Assembly: GCA_003697085.1 (NCBI GenBank)
Contig: RFFU01000070.1
Coordinates: 1-64,000, forward strand
DNA from: Candidatus Hydrogenedentota bacterium
Lineage (GTDB): Bacteria; UBA8481; J006
Direction: 5' to 3'
Length of the DNA stretch: 64,000 nucleotides
Part shown: positions 46,385 to 56,981 of the stretch, piece after piece
Layout of the letters: every line of letters starts with the position of its first letter
How positions within the stretch are numbered: position 1 is the stretch's first letter
Translations under genes and position numbers: made by a program
Notes under the pieces: generated by a model
The model's database searches: none
What the model was told of the DNA's origin: nothing
The model's input: the letters and a program-made list of their open reading frames with translations, nothing else

Positions 46385-47005
46385 TCACTTCTCCTTTCCC
46401 GACTCTTCCTTTCTCCGCTTCACTTCTTTTCGAACCTCACGCCAGTGTTGCAGGATCACCGGGTGATCCGGGTTCAGCCGCACGGCTTCGTCCAACTGCT
46501 CCATCGCCGCCTCGAGGTCGCCGACGCGATAGAGCACCCAGCCGACGGTATCGCGCACGGCGGCCGACTGTGGATCCAACCTCAAGGCCTCCTGCGCCTG
46601 ATACAAGGCCTCGTCAAGGTTCCTTTCCTCCTCCAAGAGACTCCACGCCAACCCGTGTCGCGCCTGCGGGTTGGCTGGATCCTTCTGCACCGCAACGCGA
46701 AACGTCTCGACGGCTTCGGGAATCCTTCCAGCCATCAGATAGGCGTGTCCCAAGGCTGTATAGGCCGGAAGGCACTCGATATCGTTGACCATCGCCTGCC
46801 GGAAATGCGGGATCGCCTCCTCCCATTTCCCCATCTCTCCACAGACGAACCCCGCCAGCATACGGCAATGTTCGAGTCTCCCGAAATCGAGTTGCGCAGC
46901 CGCGAGAATCTTCTCGAGAAGCGGAAGGGCCTCCTCGTACGCGCTCGCACGAACCAACTCCACCGCCTTCTCATATTCGCGCAAAACTTCCTTCAACGAA
47001 ACCAC
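46385..47005 (-). CDS. TPR repeat protein (start uncertain)
   Basis: GKWEEAIPHFRQAMVNDIECLPAYTALGHAYLMAGRIPEAVETFRVAVQKDPANPQARHGLAW tandem TPRs. Confidence 0.85.
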   Translation of the reverse strand: MVSLKEVLREYEKAVELVRASAYEEALPLLEKILAAAQLDFGRLEHCRMLAGFVCGEMGKWEEAIPHFRQAMVNDIECLPAYTALGHAYLMAGRIPEAVETFRVAVQKDPANPQARHGLAWSLLEEERNLDEALYQAQEALRLDPQSAAVRDTVGWVLYRVGDLEAAMEQLDEAVRLNPDHPVILQHWREVRKEVKRRKEESGKEK

Positions 47006-47150
47006 ACCCGCCTTTCTCGCCGGCGCCCTTTCCTCACTCCGCCTCCGCTCTCCCTCGCTCCGCCTCCAACATCGGCCCTTCCCTTCCGCCTCCGCGAAAA
47101 GGACACCCGGATGCCCGGGAAAAGTTCTCCCTTTAAACCGCCCGCGCCTG

Positions 47151-47948
47151 CTACTCCTCCAAAAAATTGAGATCAGTATAGGGGGCGAAAAGGTCGGAGT
47201 CGAGGGGGGTAACGGAGATATAACCGTCGAGCACGGCGTTGATATCGGTCCCCGGTTCGTGGCGTTTGCGAACCCGGCCGCCGCCGGCCAGCCAATAGTA
47301 CGGCCGCCCAAAGGGATCCCGCCGTTCGAGTATTTTATTCGCAAACATCGCGTTCCCCGGCCGCGTCACGCGAACTCCCTTCGGAATCCCTCCCGGAACG
47401 TTCACGGAAACAGCCACTCCCTCGGGAAGAGGTCGTCTGAGAAGTCTTCGGACGAACTTCATCGTATACCCGACCGCCTCCGAGAAATCCTCGGCCTTCT
47501 CCGCCGCCAACGAGGCCGCCAGAGCCGGGATTCCCAGTCGTGCCGCCTCGAGCGCCGCGGAAACGGTTCCGCTGTAGGCGATATCGTGACCGAGATTGGG
47601 GCCGTGATTTATTCCAGAAATAACGAGCGCCGCGTCACCCTTCAACAAAAATCGGATTCCCCAGAGAACGCAATCCACCGGCGTTCCCTCGACGGCATAC
47701 CGTCCTGGCGCGATCTCATCACACCGCAAGGCCTTCAAAAGCGAGATCGACCGCGAAGTCGCGGTGGACTGAAACGCCGGAGCAACGGTTACAATCCTGC
47801 CACCGTACCGTTTCCGCAACGCGCGTTCGAGTTCCACGAGCCCCGGCGCACTGATTCCGTCATCGTTCGTGATCAAAATCGAACCGCGCCGTGGATAGGT
47901 TTCTCTCTCGCCTTTGCGCGCGCCCTGCGCCCTGTTCCGCGCCCTCAA
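47151..47948 (-). CDS. surE: 5'/3'-nucleotidase SurE; probable TTG start coupled to glgA stop
   Basis: ILITNDDGISAPGLVELERAL, VEGTPVDCVLWGIRFLL, VISGINHGPNLGHDIAYSGTVSAALEA. Confidence 0.93.
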   Translation of the reverse strand: MRARNRAQGARKGERETYPRRGSILITNDDGISAPGLVELERALRKRYGGRIVTVAPAFQSTATSRSISLLKALRCDEIAPGRYAVEGTPVDCVLWGIRFLLKGDAALVISGINHGPNLGHDIAYSGTVSAALEAARLGIPALAASLAAEKAEDFSEAVGYTMKFVRRLLRRPLPEGVAVSVNVPGGIPKGVRVTRPGNAMFANKILERRDPFGRPYYWLAGGGRVRKRHEPGTDINAVLDGYISVTPLDSDLFAPYTDLNFLEE

Positions 47949-49456
47949 ACCTTTTCTTTCCACGAACCATGCCTCCCGGTCGTCGCGTGGGCCGGATGAA
48001 ACGGCTCGACTCCCGAAAGCGCCTCCGCGAGGAGTTCCGAATAGAGGGAATGATATTCCTTCGCCGACCGTTCCCAAGACCAGTCCGTCGCCATACAGTT
48101 TCCGATCAGTCGGCCCCACGCTTCCGGGTGACTCCTTACGGCCACGGCGCGATCCAGAGCGTCGAGCAATGCTTCCGCAGAGTACTGTTCGAAACGAAAT
48201 CCGTTTCCCCGTCTCGTCGCCTCCTCGAATTCCTCAACCGTATCCGCCAAACCACCGACGGCGTGAACGATCGGCGGCGTCCCATAGCGATGGGAATAGA
48301 GTTGGTTCAGGCCGCACGGTTCGAAACGGGAAGGCATCAGGAAGAGATCGCATCCCGCCTCGATCCGATGTGCCAGTTCGTCGGAAAAGGTCACGTTGAT
48401 CCCGCACTGAAGCGGATAGCGCCGTCCCAACTCCTCGAATGCCGTCTCGTACCGCGATTCTCCCGTTCCGAGAAGAACGAACTGGACTCCGCGCTCCATA
48501 AGCCGTTCGAAGGCCGCCAGAAGGATATCGATCCCCTTTTGTTCCGTCAGCCTGCCGATGAACCCCACGAGCGGCGCATCGGAGATCGGAAGATTGTTCA
48601 ACCCTTGAAGTTCCTCGCGGCACCGGTATTTTCCGGACAGATCATCGGCCGAATACGTCGAGGGAAGATAGGGATCCTCGGCGGGATTCCACACCTCCGT
48701 ATCGATCCCGTTGACGATTCCGGAAAGATGGCGCTCCCGAAAACGCAATACGGCGTCGAGTCCGCAACCGAACTCGGCCGTGAGAATCTCCCTTGCGTAT
48801 CGAGGCGAAACCGTCGTGATTCGGTCGGCGAAGGCGATGCCTCCCTTGAGAAGATTCATCTTTCCGTAAAACTCCAGTTGATCGTAGCGAAAGACCTCCC
48901 ACGGCAACCCCGTCAGGGGAAATTCGTGATGCCAGAAAATCCCCTGATAGGCCAGGTTGTGAATCGTAAAGACGGTGCGGATGCGTGCCAAGGAGGCCTC
49001 CCCGGAATAGAGCGTCTTGAGGTAAACGGGAACGAGCCCCGTAAACCAGTCGTTGGCGTGAATAATCTCCGGAAGAAAGGGGCCATGCTTGGCGAAGAGA
49101 ACAGCCGCGTGAGAGAAGAAGATGAACCGCGCGGCGTTGTCTTCGTAATCTCTTCCGTTTTCTCCATACAAGCCGGCCCGATCGAAGAAACGCGGCGCAT
49201 CGACGAAATAAACCGCCACACCCTCGCGCGTGCGATCCATCAGAATCGACGCGGGTAACTGCTCGGAGCCGAACGGAACGGCGAATTCGCAGACGGTATC
49301 CAAGCGGGACCGTTCGACCGAACCGTAGCGCGGCATAATCACGGCCGTTTCGACACCCAGACGCCTCAGGACCTTCGGAAGCGCCGCGGCCACGTCGGAG
49401 AGGCCGCCGGTTTGAGCGTAGGGACGCATTTCACTGGTTACGAAAAGAACCTTCAC
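47945..49456 (-). CDS. glgA: Glycogen synthase (ADP-glucose type)
   Basis: VKVLFVTSEMRPYAQTGGLSDVAAALPKVL; HANDWFTGLVPVYL; GFIGRLTEQKGIDIL; MPSRFEPCGLNQLYSHRYGTPPIVHAVGGLADTV. Confidence 0.96.
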   Translation of the reverse strand: MKVLFVTSEMRPYAQTGGLSDVAAALPKVLRRLGVETAVIMPRYGSVERSRLDTVCEFAVPFGSEQLPASILMDRTREGVAVYFVDAPRFFDRAGLYGENGRDYEDNAARFIFFSHAAVLFAKHGPFLPEIIHANDWFTGLVPVYLKTLYSGEASLARIRTVFTIHNLAYQGIFWHHEFPLTGLPWEVFRYDQLEFYGKMNLLKGGIAFADRITTVSPRYAREILTAEFGCGLDAVLRFRERHLSGIVNGIDTEVWNPAEDPYLPSTYSADDLSGKYRCREELQGLNNLPISDAPLVGFIGRLTEQKGIDILLAAFERLMERGVQFVLLGTGESRYETAFEELGRRYPLQCGINVTFSDELAHRIEAGCDLFLMPSRFEPCGLNQLYSHRYGTPPIVHAVGGLADTVEEFEEATRRGNGFRFEQYSAEALLDALDRAVAVRSHPEAWGRLIGNCMATDWSWERSAKEYHSLYSELLAEALSGVEPFHPAHATTGRHGSWKEKV

Positions 49457-50709
49457 GAACCCCGTCCTTTCTTCCCCTTGGGTGAATCTTTTTGGGCGAG
49501 GGTGTCCGGAATATCGTCGAGAATCGGGAGCAGCCGCGCCATCTCGCTCGGTGGAATTCCCCTCCACCAATAGAACCATCCCCCTCGCCGCATCATTCCA
49601 TCGGCCTCTCGATAGTACCACTGGTTCACCGGATTGGAAGCGCGGCTCCTCCAAAAAAATTTGTCATGGTATTCCAGAAGGGTTCTCCAGAGGTCGCGCG
49701 CGAGTCCCTCCCCTCGCGCCGCGGGCAAGACCGCAAACTTATCAAGGTACTCCCATTCTCCCGCGGAACGGACGACCGCGCCACCGCGGTAACCCCTCTC
49801 GAGAAAGATCGATCGGATCGGGTACCGTCTGTTAAAGGATCTCGAATGATAAATCCGGCGAAGCGGCACTCCGAAGGCGCGCCCCAGCATCGAGGAAAAT
49901 CGCCCACGCGAAAGAGTCGAAAAATCCTCGTGTCGGACGATCTCGGCCCCCCTTTTCACCAATGTTCCCTTTCCCCTCTGCGTGAAGAGTTCCTCCAGAA
50001 ACCCTTCCGCTCCCGTCACCTGAACGACCAACGGCGGCGGCGCTACCTCGAGAAGAGAAAGAATCTCCCCAAACAGAAGCGCGGAAACCCGCGATAATTC
50101 CTTTTGCAGGGCGAGCGGGGGATCCAAGCGAAGGTTGACATTCGAAAGAATCCTTCCCTCTCGCGTTACAAGACCGGCCTCCGGAGTGACATACAACACC
50201 TTGAAGGGCTTCAATTCCGCAACGATCCATTTGAGGAATTCGGAGCGGACGCTTTCCTTCCGCTTGGGAGTACCTGTCCCGGACGTCGATATCGGCACGA
50301 GAGGAACCTGACCGGAGCGCGTCGCCCGCCGTATTCCGGAAAGATTCGGCCGGCTGTCCCTCTCGTCCTCTTCGAGGAAACTGACGACCGGAATCCCCTT
50401 CAGATTCCAAGAAGCGACCAAGGTCTCGTGAAGCGCGTCAACGCCGTCCTTCCGGCGCCTTCCCCCTCGATTGAGAACGCCTTCGTGGAGAACGATCGGG
50501 GTCAGCCCGAGTTCCGAGAGGAAGGCGAGTTGAATTGCGAACATCTCGAGTTCGAGATGCGTCAGGCGCGGATCGAGCAGAATGACGGCGAATCGGTGCG
50601 GGCGTCGGGAACGGAAAACCTTGATGTAGAAACGCGCTTCATTTTCGGCTCCGACGGCACGAAAGGAATTGATGACCAGATTTCGAATCCGGTCTTGACC
50701 CGCCTTCAT
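49453..50709 (-). CDS. Amino-acid-kinase-fold + GNAT (DUF619-like) protein, NAGS-like
   Basis: N-terminal MFAIQLAFLSELGLTPIVLHEG AAK-like; C-terminal WEYLDKFAVLPAARGEGLARDLW...RASNPVNQWYYREADGMMRRGGWFYWW resembles the vertebrate-like NAGS NAT domain. Confidence 0.8.
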   Translation of the reverse strand: MKAGQDRIRNLVINSFRAVGAENEARFYIKVFRSRRPHRFAVILLDPRLTHLELEMFAIQLAFLSELGLTPIVLHEGVLNRGGRRRKDGVDALHETLVASWNLKGIPVVSFLEEDERDSRPNLSGIRRATRSGQVPLVPISTSGTGTPKRKESVRSEFLKWIVAELKPFKVLYVTPEAGLVTREGRILSNVNLRLDPPLALQKELSRVSALLFGEILSLLEVAPPPLVVQVTGAEGFLEELFTQRGKGTLVKRGAEIVRHEDFSTLSRGRFSSMLGRAFGVPLRRIYHSRSFNRRYPIRSIFLERGYRGGAVVRSAGEWEYLDKFAVLPAARGEGLARDLWRTLLEYHDKFFWRSRASNPVNQWYYREADGMMRRGGWFYWWRGIPPSEMARLLPILDDIPDTLAQKDSPKGKKGRGS

Positions 50710-50721
50710 TCGCGGCGATAT

Positions 50722-51993
50722 CTATCCGGACAGTCCAAAGGCGCGATCGAGGACGGCCTTGAAATCCTCGCGCGATGGATTCTCGATCGAATTGGCGAAG
50801 GCATGACCGAGCATCGGATAGGAATGGAATTCGACGGGCAATTTCCGGCGCGTTCGCTCTTGAACCAAGGCTCGGCTCTGCTTGATGGAGACGATGTTGT
50901 CGTTCTCACCGTGAAACACCGCCACCAATCCCGGCACAACCTCGGTGTGGTAAATCGGAGAGATCATCCGGATGATATATTCGACCTCCGCTTTGTCGGC
51001 TCTCCTCTTCGAGGCTTCCACGGCCAAGTTCTTGACGCCGTTCGAAGCGCGGCCGGGGTCGATGCCGGCGACGATTTCGCGGAATTCCTCCAACGAACCA
51101 AACATCTGCGGATAATACAGCACCGTTACCTTCAGGCTGGGGTCGAGAATCGAAGCGCGCAAGGCGATCCCTCCGCCCATCGAATACCCGACCAGACCCA
51201 GACGCTTCGGGTCAACCCGCTCATCCCTCTTCAACGATTCCAAGGCATTGAGAACATCACGAACCTCGTTGCCCCGCTTCCCCTCCGAACGCCCCCATCC
51301 CCGATAATCCGGAGCCACGGAAAGGATTCCGTTCTCGGCCAACCATTTCACCGTGTCTTCCGTGTGCAATCCCGTCGTGTACGGCTTGTCCGATGGATGA
51401 CACACAACGAGCGCGGGGAAGGGACCGTCCCCCGCGGGAACTCCCAGAATCCCGTAAACCTTCTCCGAATCGGACCGGTAGGAGATCTCCAGAACCCGCG
51501 AACCATCCTTGGACTGAGAACGCGTTTTGAGAATCGTGAAAGGCGTCGTGGAAAGAGGACGATCGAGCCGATATTTGACCGCTTGGTTCCCCAAACGCGG
51601 AGCCAATACCCACGTCATATTGCCTCGCGCGGCCACCGGTGCCGGTTGCCTCCCGAACCATTCCACGGCTCCAATGCCCAAAATCGGATGGTTCAGGACG
51701 TTGGCGAGCCAGAGGACGAAAAGCGTCAGATACGTCAACGCAACCGCTCCCAGGGCGGCTACTTTCCACGGCGGCAAACCTACAAAGGCCACCCCTCCTC
51801 CGCCGGAAACTATCGAGCCGTTCTCGATAGATTCCTTTGCCACATCCTTCTTCCCTCCGTATCTCCCTTCTTTGACTCCACCGGCCTTCACGTTCGAAGG
51901 CGTTCTCCGTTTCTCCCGCGCCCTTTTGCCGCTGGAATCCGGCCTACCTGGAGCGTTCGAAGAAGTGGCATTCCGCTTTTTCTTTTTCGCCAT
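50722..51993 (-). CDS. Membrane-anchored alpha/beta hydrolase (dienelactone hydrolase / S9-like)
   Basis: ILSVAPDYRGWGRSEGKRGNEVRDVLNALESL, GLVGYSMGGGIALRASI, HGENDNIVSIKQS. Confidence 0.88.
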   Translation of the reverse strand: MAKKKKRNATSSNAPGRPDSSGKRAREKRRTPSNVKAGGVKEGRYGGKKDVAKESIENGSIVSGGGGVAFVGLPPWKVAALGAVALTYLTLFVLWLANVLNHPILGIGAVEWFGRQPAPVAARGNMTWVLAPRLGNQAVKYRLDRPLSTTPFTILKTRSQSKDGSRVLEISYRSDSEKVYGILGVPAGDGPFPALVVCHPSDKPYTTGLHTEDTVKWLAENGILSVAPDYRGWGRSEGKRGNEVRDVLNALESLKRDERVDPKRLGLVGYSMGGGIALRASILDPSLKVTVLYYPQMFGSLEEFREIVAGIDPGRASNGVKNLAVEASKRRADKAEVEYIIRMISPIYHTEVVPGLVAVFHGENDNIVSIKQSRALVQERTRRKLPVEFHSYPMLGHAFANSIENPSREDFKAVLDRAFGLSG

Positions 51994-52349
51994 GGCTCTC
52001 CTTCCGAAAAGTAATCCTCTCCACCGTTATCCTAGAAGAAACCCCCTCCCACGCAATCAAAAAAGGTGTCATTCTTCCAATTTGTCAATTTCACCACTTC
52101 GGAAGTCTAAATTTTTGAGACATTTTTATTGTAAGAGTCCATCCGAAAAACCTGGTTGTCGCCAAGCCGCATCCCTTTCTATCTTGCTGGGAACGAAACG
52201 GATCCTTCGTCGTCCAGGAGATTAAGGGATCGATTTAAGCACGCCAACGGTGCCGGGGATACGAAGGCTGTTCGTAACAATTTACCAAAAGATGCCCGGA
52301 TCAATCGGGCACGCAACACTGTTCAGTTTCGTCTTTCCACGATGGTCCT

Positions 52350-52488
52350 GCAGACTGGAGAATCCGCGCTCCAACGCGGTGCTGAGATCACCGCACCGAC
52401 AAGATGCCAGCGGTCCGGGCAACCACGCTCTTTGCGGTTCTTCTGCCGGCAAGATGCCTGCGTTCCCAGGTTGGAGAGCCCTCGCTCT
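52350..52488 (+). repeat. Intergenic hairpin-repeat cluster (23-bp units 52350-52372 and 52466-52488, plus related GCCGGCAAGATGCCTGCGTTCCC unit)
   Basis: GCAGACTGGAGAATCCGCGCTCC; CCAGGTTGGAGAGCCCTCGCTCT. Confidence 0.75.
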
Positions 52489-52637
52489 CTCAGACGGCTT
52501 GAAATGAGAGGTGAATTTTCCGCGGCCAAAAATCTTTTCGACATAAGGAACCATTTCTTGACCCGCCCCCCCGCGGAATACTCGGGAGGTTGCCCGGAGG
52601 AAGAATGCCACTTACAATCCTGTAACGGACCTCAAAA

Positions 52638-55600
52638 ATGATATTCGACGAAAAGAAGAAATATCGCCTTGCATTCCTTTCCCGCACGGCCAGGAAGCGA
52701 ATCCTGCTTCTCGACGGAGCGATGGGAACGATGATCCAGAGACACTCACTCGCGGAGGAGGATTTTCGAGGCGAGCGATTCCGGAGTCATCCGAAGGAAC
52801 TGAAGGGGTGCAACGACCTCCTTGTCCTCACGCAACCCGATCTCATCGCGAAAATTCACCGTGAGTATTTCGAAGCCGGTTCGGACATCATCGAAACGAA
52901 TACATTCAATTCCACGCGGATTTCGATGGTCGACTACGGCCTTGAATCCACTGTCCGCGAGATCAACGAAGCCGCGGCGCGACTGGCTCGAAAAGTCGCG
53001 GATGAATTTGAAACGGAGGAGCATCCGCGTTTTGTTGCCGGAGTGCTCGGCCCCACCAACCGAACGGCCACGCTCTCCCCAGACGTTGAGCGTCCCGGTT
53101 TCCGCAACGTCACATTCAAGGAACTGGTTGCGGCCTATACGGAAGCAACCGAGGGGCTCATCGCCGGCGGCGCGGACCTCTTGTTGATCGAAACGGTCTT
53201 CGACACGCTCAATGCCAAGGCGGCCATCTGGGCCGTTCTGGACTCCTTCGAGCGACTTGGTTTCGCACTTCCGATCATGATTTCGGGAACCATCACCGAC
53301 GCAGGCGGACGCACACTTTCGGGACAGACACCGGAAGCGTTCTGGTATTCCGTCTCCCACGCGAAGCCCTTCTCGATCGGATTCAACTGCGCCCTGGGCG
53401 CGGCGGAATTGCGCCCGCACATCCGCGAGATTTCCTCCGTCGCCGATACCTTCGTAAGCGCTCATCCGAACGCGGGACTTCCCAACGAGTTCGGGGGGTA
53501 CGATGAAACTCCGGAGAAGATGGCGCACATTCTCGAAGACTTCGCCCGCGAGGGGCTTCTCAACATTGTCGGAGGTTGTTGCGGAACGACGCCGGATCAT
53601 ATCCGTGCCATCGGCGAAGCGGTAGCCGGCCTTCCTCCTCGGGTCGTCCCCGAGATACCGCCATACTGCCGCCTCAGCGGTCTCGAACCGCTCGTGATCC
53701 GACCGGAGGCGAACTTCGTAAACGTCGGAGAACGAACCAACGTCGCCGGCTCACGCCGATTCGCTCGGCTCATCCGGGAGGAGAAATACACTGAAGCGCT
53801 CGCAGTCGCCCGCGAACAAGTTGAGAACGGCGCCCAGATGATCGACGTCAATATGGACGAAGGAATGCTCGACTCCGAGGAAGCGATGCGCCGATTTCTC
53901 TTTCTCGTCGCCGGAGAGCCGGACATCTGCCGCGTCCCCATTATGATCGATTCGTCGAAATGGAACGTCATCGAAGCAGGATTGGAATGCGTCCAAGGGA
54001 AGGGCGTCGTCAATTCACTGAGTCTGAAGGAAGGTGAGGAGGCTTTTCTCGAGCAGGCGAAACGCGTCCGAAGGCATGGTTTCGCCACGATCGTGATGGC
54101 CTTCGACGAAGAGGGACAGGCGGACACCGTTGAACGGCGCATCGCGATCTGTCGGCGGGCCTACCGGCTCCTCACCGAAAAACTTGACTTTCCTCCTCAA
54201 GATATCATCTTCGATCCCAACATCTTCGCCGTCGCCACGGGAATTCCGGAGCACAACAACTACGCCGTCGATTTCTTCACGGCCACCCGCGAAATCAAAC
54301 GGCAGTGTCCCGGAGTTTTGATCAGCGGTGGTGTCAGCAACGTGTCCTTCTCCTTCCGCGGCAACAATGTGATTCGTGAGGCGATGCATGCGGTCTTTCT
54401 CTATCATGCGATAAAGGCCGGGATGGATATGGGCATCGTCAACGCGGGTCAGTTGGCCGTTTACGATGAAGTTCCCCCCGAATTGCGCAAACGGGTGGAA
54501 GACGTCATTCTGAATCGCCGCCCCGACGCAACGGAACGTCTGATGGAATTCGCCGAGACGGTCAAGCAGGGAGCCGAGTCCGCAAAAACCGAATCGGAAG
54601 CGGCGCGATGGCGTCGGGCTCCCGTCGAGGAAAGACTTCAGCACGCGCTTTTGAAGGGAATTGCGGAGCACATCGAGGAGGATACGTTGGAAGCGCTGGA
54701 GAAGTTCGGCCGCCCGATCTCCGTTATCGAGGGACCGTTGATGGATGGAATGAACCGCGTGGGGGATCTCTTTGGAGCGGGAAAGATGTTCTTACCTCAG
54801 GTCGTCAAGAGCGCGCGGGTGATGAAACGAGCCGTGGCGGTACTGATCCCCTTCCTCGAAAAAGAAGAGGCGGAGGGAGCCCAAAAGCGGAAAGGTCGCA
54901 TCGTTTTGGCGACCGTGAAGGGCGACGTGCATGACATCGGAAAGAATATCGTCGGAGTCGTTTTGAAATGCAACGGATACGATATCCTCGATCTCGGTGT
55001 TATGGTTCCGGCGGAGAAGATTCTTGCGGCGGCACGGAAGCACAATGCGGATGCGATCGGCTTGAGCGGACTGATTACACCGAGCCTCGATGAGATGGTG
55101 AATGTCGCTCGGGAGATGGAGCGGGCGGGATTGACCGTTCCTCTGCTCATCGGCGGCGCGACAACCTCGCGCATCCACACCGCCGTTCGAATCGACCCGG
55201 AGTACTCGCATCCCGTAATCCACGTCAAAGACGCTTCTCGTGCCGTCGGAGTGACGGGTGAAATCTTCAGTGACGATCTTCGCGAAAATTTTCTTCAGCG
55301 TTTGGGGCAGGAATACGCGGAATTACGCGAACGCCATACGAACCGGAAGAAACGTGAAGACCTCCTGAGCCTCGAAGAGGCTCGGGAACACCGATTCGAT
55401 GGAGGGTGGGACGAGTATACACCGCCGCGACCGAGTTTCCTCGGCGTGCGTCCTCTCGAAAACCTCCCGCTCGACGAGATCATCGCCCGATTCGATTGGA
55501 CGCCTTTCTTTCAAACCTGGGAATTGAAGGGCCGCTTTCCGGCGATCTTGGACGATCCGAAGGTCGGCACCGAGGCGCGAAAACTTCATTCGGATGCGCT

Positions 55601-56252
55601 CGCCATGCTGGAAAGAATTCGCGATTTGGGGCGCGTTTTTCCCCGGGCTGCTGTCGGGTTCTTCCCGGCCAATTCCCGAAACGAAACCGTGATCATTTAC
55701 CGGGATGACGAGCGCACCGAGGAACGCGGGGCTTTCCAATTTCCGAGGCAGGTCCGAAAAAGGGGCGCCCGGTCCGATTCCTCTTTCATCTGCTATTCTC
55801 TGGCGGATTTCATTGCGCCGGTGGAGACGGGATTGCGTGATTATCTCGGAGGATTCGTGGTGACGGCCGGGCCGGAAATCGAGGAGTTGGCCCGGGAGCA
55901 CGAAGAAGCGGGCGACGACTACGGTTCGATTCTCATCAAGTCTTTGGCGGACCGGATCGCCGAGGCGTTGGCGGAATACCTCCATCTTCTCGTTCGAACG
56001 ACGCTTTGGGGCTACGCGCCCGAGGAGTCTCTTTCCAACGAGGACATCTTGCGCGAACGTTATCGAGGAATCCGACCGGCATTCGGTTACCCCGCCTGCC
56101 CGGACCACTCCGGCAAGCGGCTTCTGTGGGAACTGCTCGAGGCCGACCGCCTCACGCCCGTTCGACTGACCGAGACCTTCGCGATGCAACCGGCTTCTTC
56201 CGTCAGCGGCCTTTACTTTGCGCATCCGGGAGCATGCTACTTCGCCGTTTGA
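52638..56252 (+). CDS. metH: Cobalamin-dependent methionine synthase
   Basis: [98 protein letters not shown]-terminal activation domain present. Confidence 0.97.
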   Translation: MIFDEKKKYRLAFLSRTARKRILLLDGAMGTMIQRHSLAEEDFRGERFRSHPKELKGCNDLLVLTQPDLIAKIHREYFEAGSDIIETNTFNSTRISMVDYGLESTVREINEAAARLARKVADEFETEEHPRFVAGVLGPTNRTATLSPDVERPGFRNVTFKELVAAYTEATEGLIAGGADLLLIETVFDTLNAKAAIWAVLDSFERLGFALPIMISGTITDAGGRTLSGQTPEAFWYSVSHAKPFSIGFNCALGAAELRPHIREISSVADTFVSAHPNAGLPNEFGGYDETPEKMAHILEDFAREGLLNIVGGCCGTTPDHIRAIGEAVAGLPPRVVPEIPPYCRLSGLEPLVIRPEANFVNVGERTNVAGSRRFARLIREEKYTEALAVAREQVENGAQMIDVNMDEGMLDSEEAMRRFLFLVAGEPDICRVPIMIDSSKWNVIEAGLECVQGKGVVNSLSLKEGEEAFLEQAKRVRRHGFATIVMAFDEEGQADTVERRIAICRRAYRLLTEKLDFPPQDIIFDPNIFAVATGIPEHNNYAVDFFTATREIKRQCPGVLISGGVSNVSFSFRGNNVIREAMHAVFLYHAIKAGMDMGIVNAGQLAVYDEVPPELRKRVEDVILNRRPDATERLMEFAETVKQGAESAKTESEAARWRRAPVEERLQHALLKGIAEHIEEDTLEALEKFGRPISVIEGPLMDGMNRVGDLFGAGKMFLPQVVKSARVMKRAVAVLIPFLEKEEAEGAQKRKGRIVLATVKGDVHDIGKNIVGVVLKCNGYDILDLGVMVPAEKILAAARKHNADAIGLSGLITPSLDEMVNVAREMERAGLTVPLLIGGATTSRIHTAVRIDPEYSHPVIHVKDASRAVGVTGEIFSDDLRENFLQRLGQEYAELRERHTNRKKREDLLSLEEAREHRFDGGWDEYTPPRPSFLGVRPLENLPLDEIIARFDWTPFFQTWELKGRFPAILDDPKVGTEARKLHSDALAMLERIRDLGRVFPRAAVGFFPANSRNETVIIYRDDERTEERGAFQFPRQVRKRGARSDSSFICYSLADFIAPVETGLRDYLGGFVVTAGPEIEELAREHEEAGDDYGSILIKSLADRIAEALAEYLHLLVRTTLWGYAPEESLSNEDILRERYRGIRPAFGYPACPDHSGKRLLWELLEADRLTPVRLTETFAMQPASSVSGLYFAHPGACYFAV

Positions 56253-56574
56253 GAACGGGGAACAAGACCAAGGGAAAAAATCCTTTTATAGCCCCCCGCC
56301 CCGTTTTCCTTTTTCCACTTGCCTTCTCCCCTTTGCCTTTTTCCCATGAAGGGCCGGATTAACCGGACGACGTCCCCGCCAACACGGGGCGGGGCGCAGC
56401 TTCAGAGGTCGTTAGGCCGTCCGAACGCCTTCAGTTTCTTAGGGGGAATCTTTTCGATCTTACGGTCGTTCCGCCGCGGTCTCGTTGGCCCCCTCCAGAT
56501 CGTAAAGAATGTGTTCGTTCGGTCGAAAAACCTTCTCCTCCGAAGCGCCGATCTACGAGGGCGGAGAGAGTTTT

Positions 56575-56868
56575 TCATCTTTCGCGGCCGTTTTCGCGAC
56601 CGTAATCACCCCGACGATCTTCCCGACATCTTTGTCCCTGAGTGTCAACACCTTCCCTTAGATTCTCTCGGGCTTCTTCAAGAGACGAACCTTGAGTATT
56701 CGCTCCCGGGATCTTCTCCGCATAGCCTAACCAGCCTCCTTCCTCCTGCTGATAGACAGTGTGAAACTTTCCGATTCGTGGCACCTTTGTATTTCCGCGT
56801 ATCTTTGAAACGAGTCTAGAAGCGGCTTCATAAGTACCGCTCCTGCCTCGAAAATCCTGAAATATCAA
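56575..56868 (-). pseudogene. HicB-like antitoxin remnant, apparently frameshifted
   Basis: KFHTVYQQEEGGWLGYAEKIPGANTQGSSLEEARENLREGV resembles HicB; after it the frame degenerates while another frame reads LRDKDVGKIVGVITVAKTAAKDEKLSPPS. Confidence 0.45.
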
Positions 56869-56900
56869 GGGGAAAGAAAGCCTTATGAAACCGCTTCTAG
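56816..56900. repeat. 85-bp inverted repeat (19-bp arms, 1 mismatch)
   Basis: ctagaagcggcttcataag (56816-56834) versus cttatgaaaccgcttctag (56882-56900). Confidence 0.85.
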
Positions 56901-56981
56901 TCCAAATCGTTGGTCGTGCCTAGAACGAATCGACGGCGGCGTTGGGGGGCGCGTCAAAGAAACGGCAAGCCGGTCCGTTCC

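Noticed and set aside
52291-52312. Hairpin TGCCCGGATCAATCGGGCA as a terminator or regulator
   Set aside because: Good 6-bp stem but no following T-run and only one copy; not enough evidence for a function
52020-52637. Possible cobalamin or SAM riboswitch upstream of metH
   Set aside because: No convincing B12-box or SAM-I core was found; the hairpins present belong to the dispersed repeat family
56778-56795. TGGCAC at the HicB-like locus as a sigma-54 promoter
   Set aside because: The -12 half (TATTTC) does not match TTGCW
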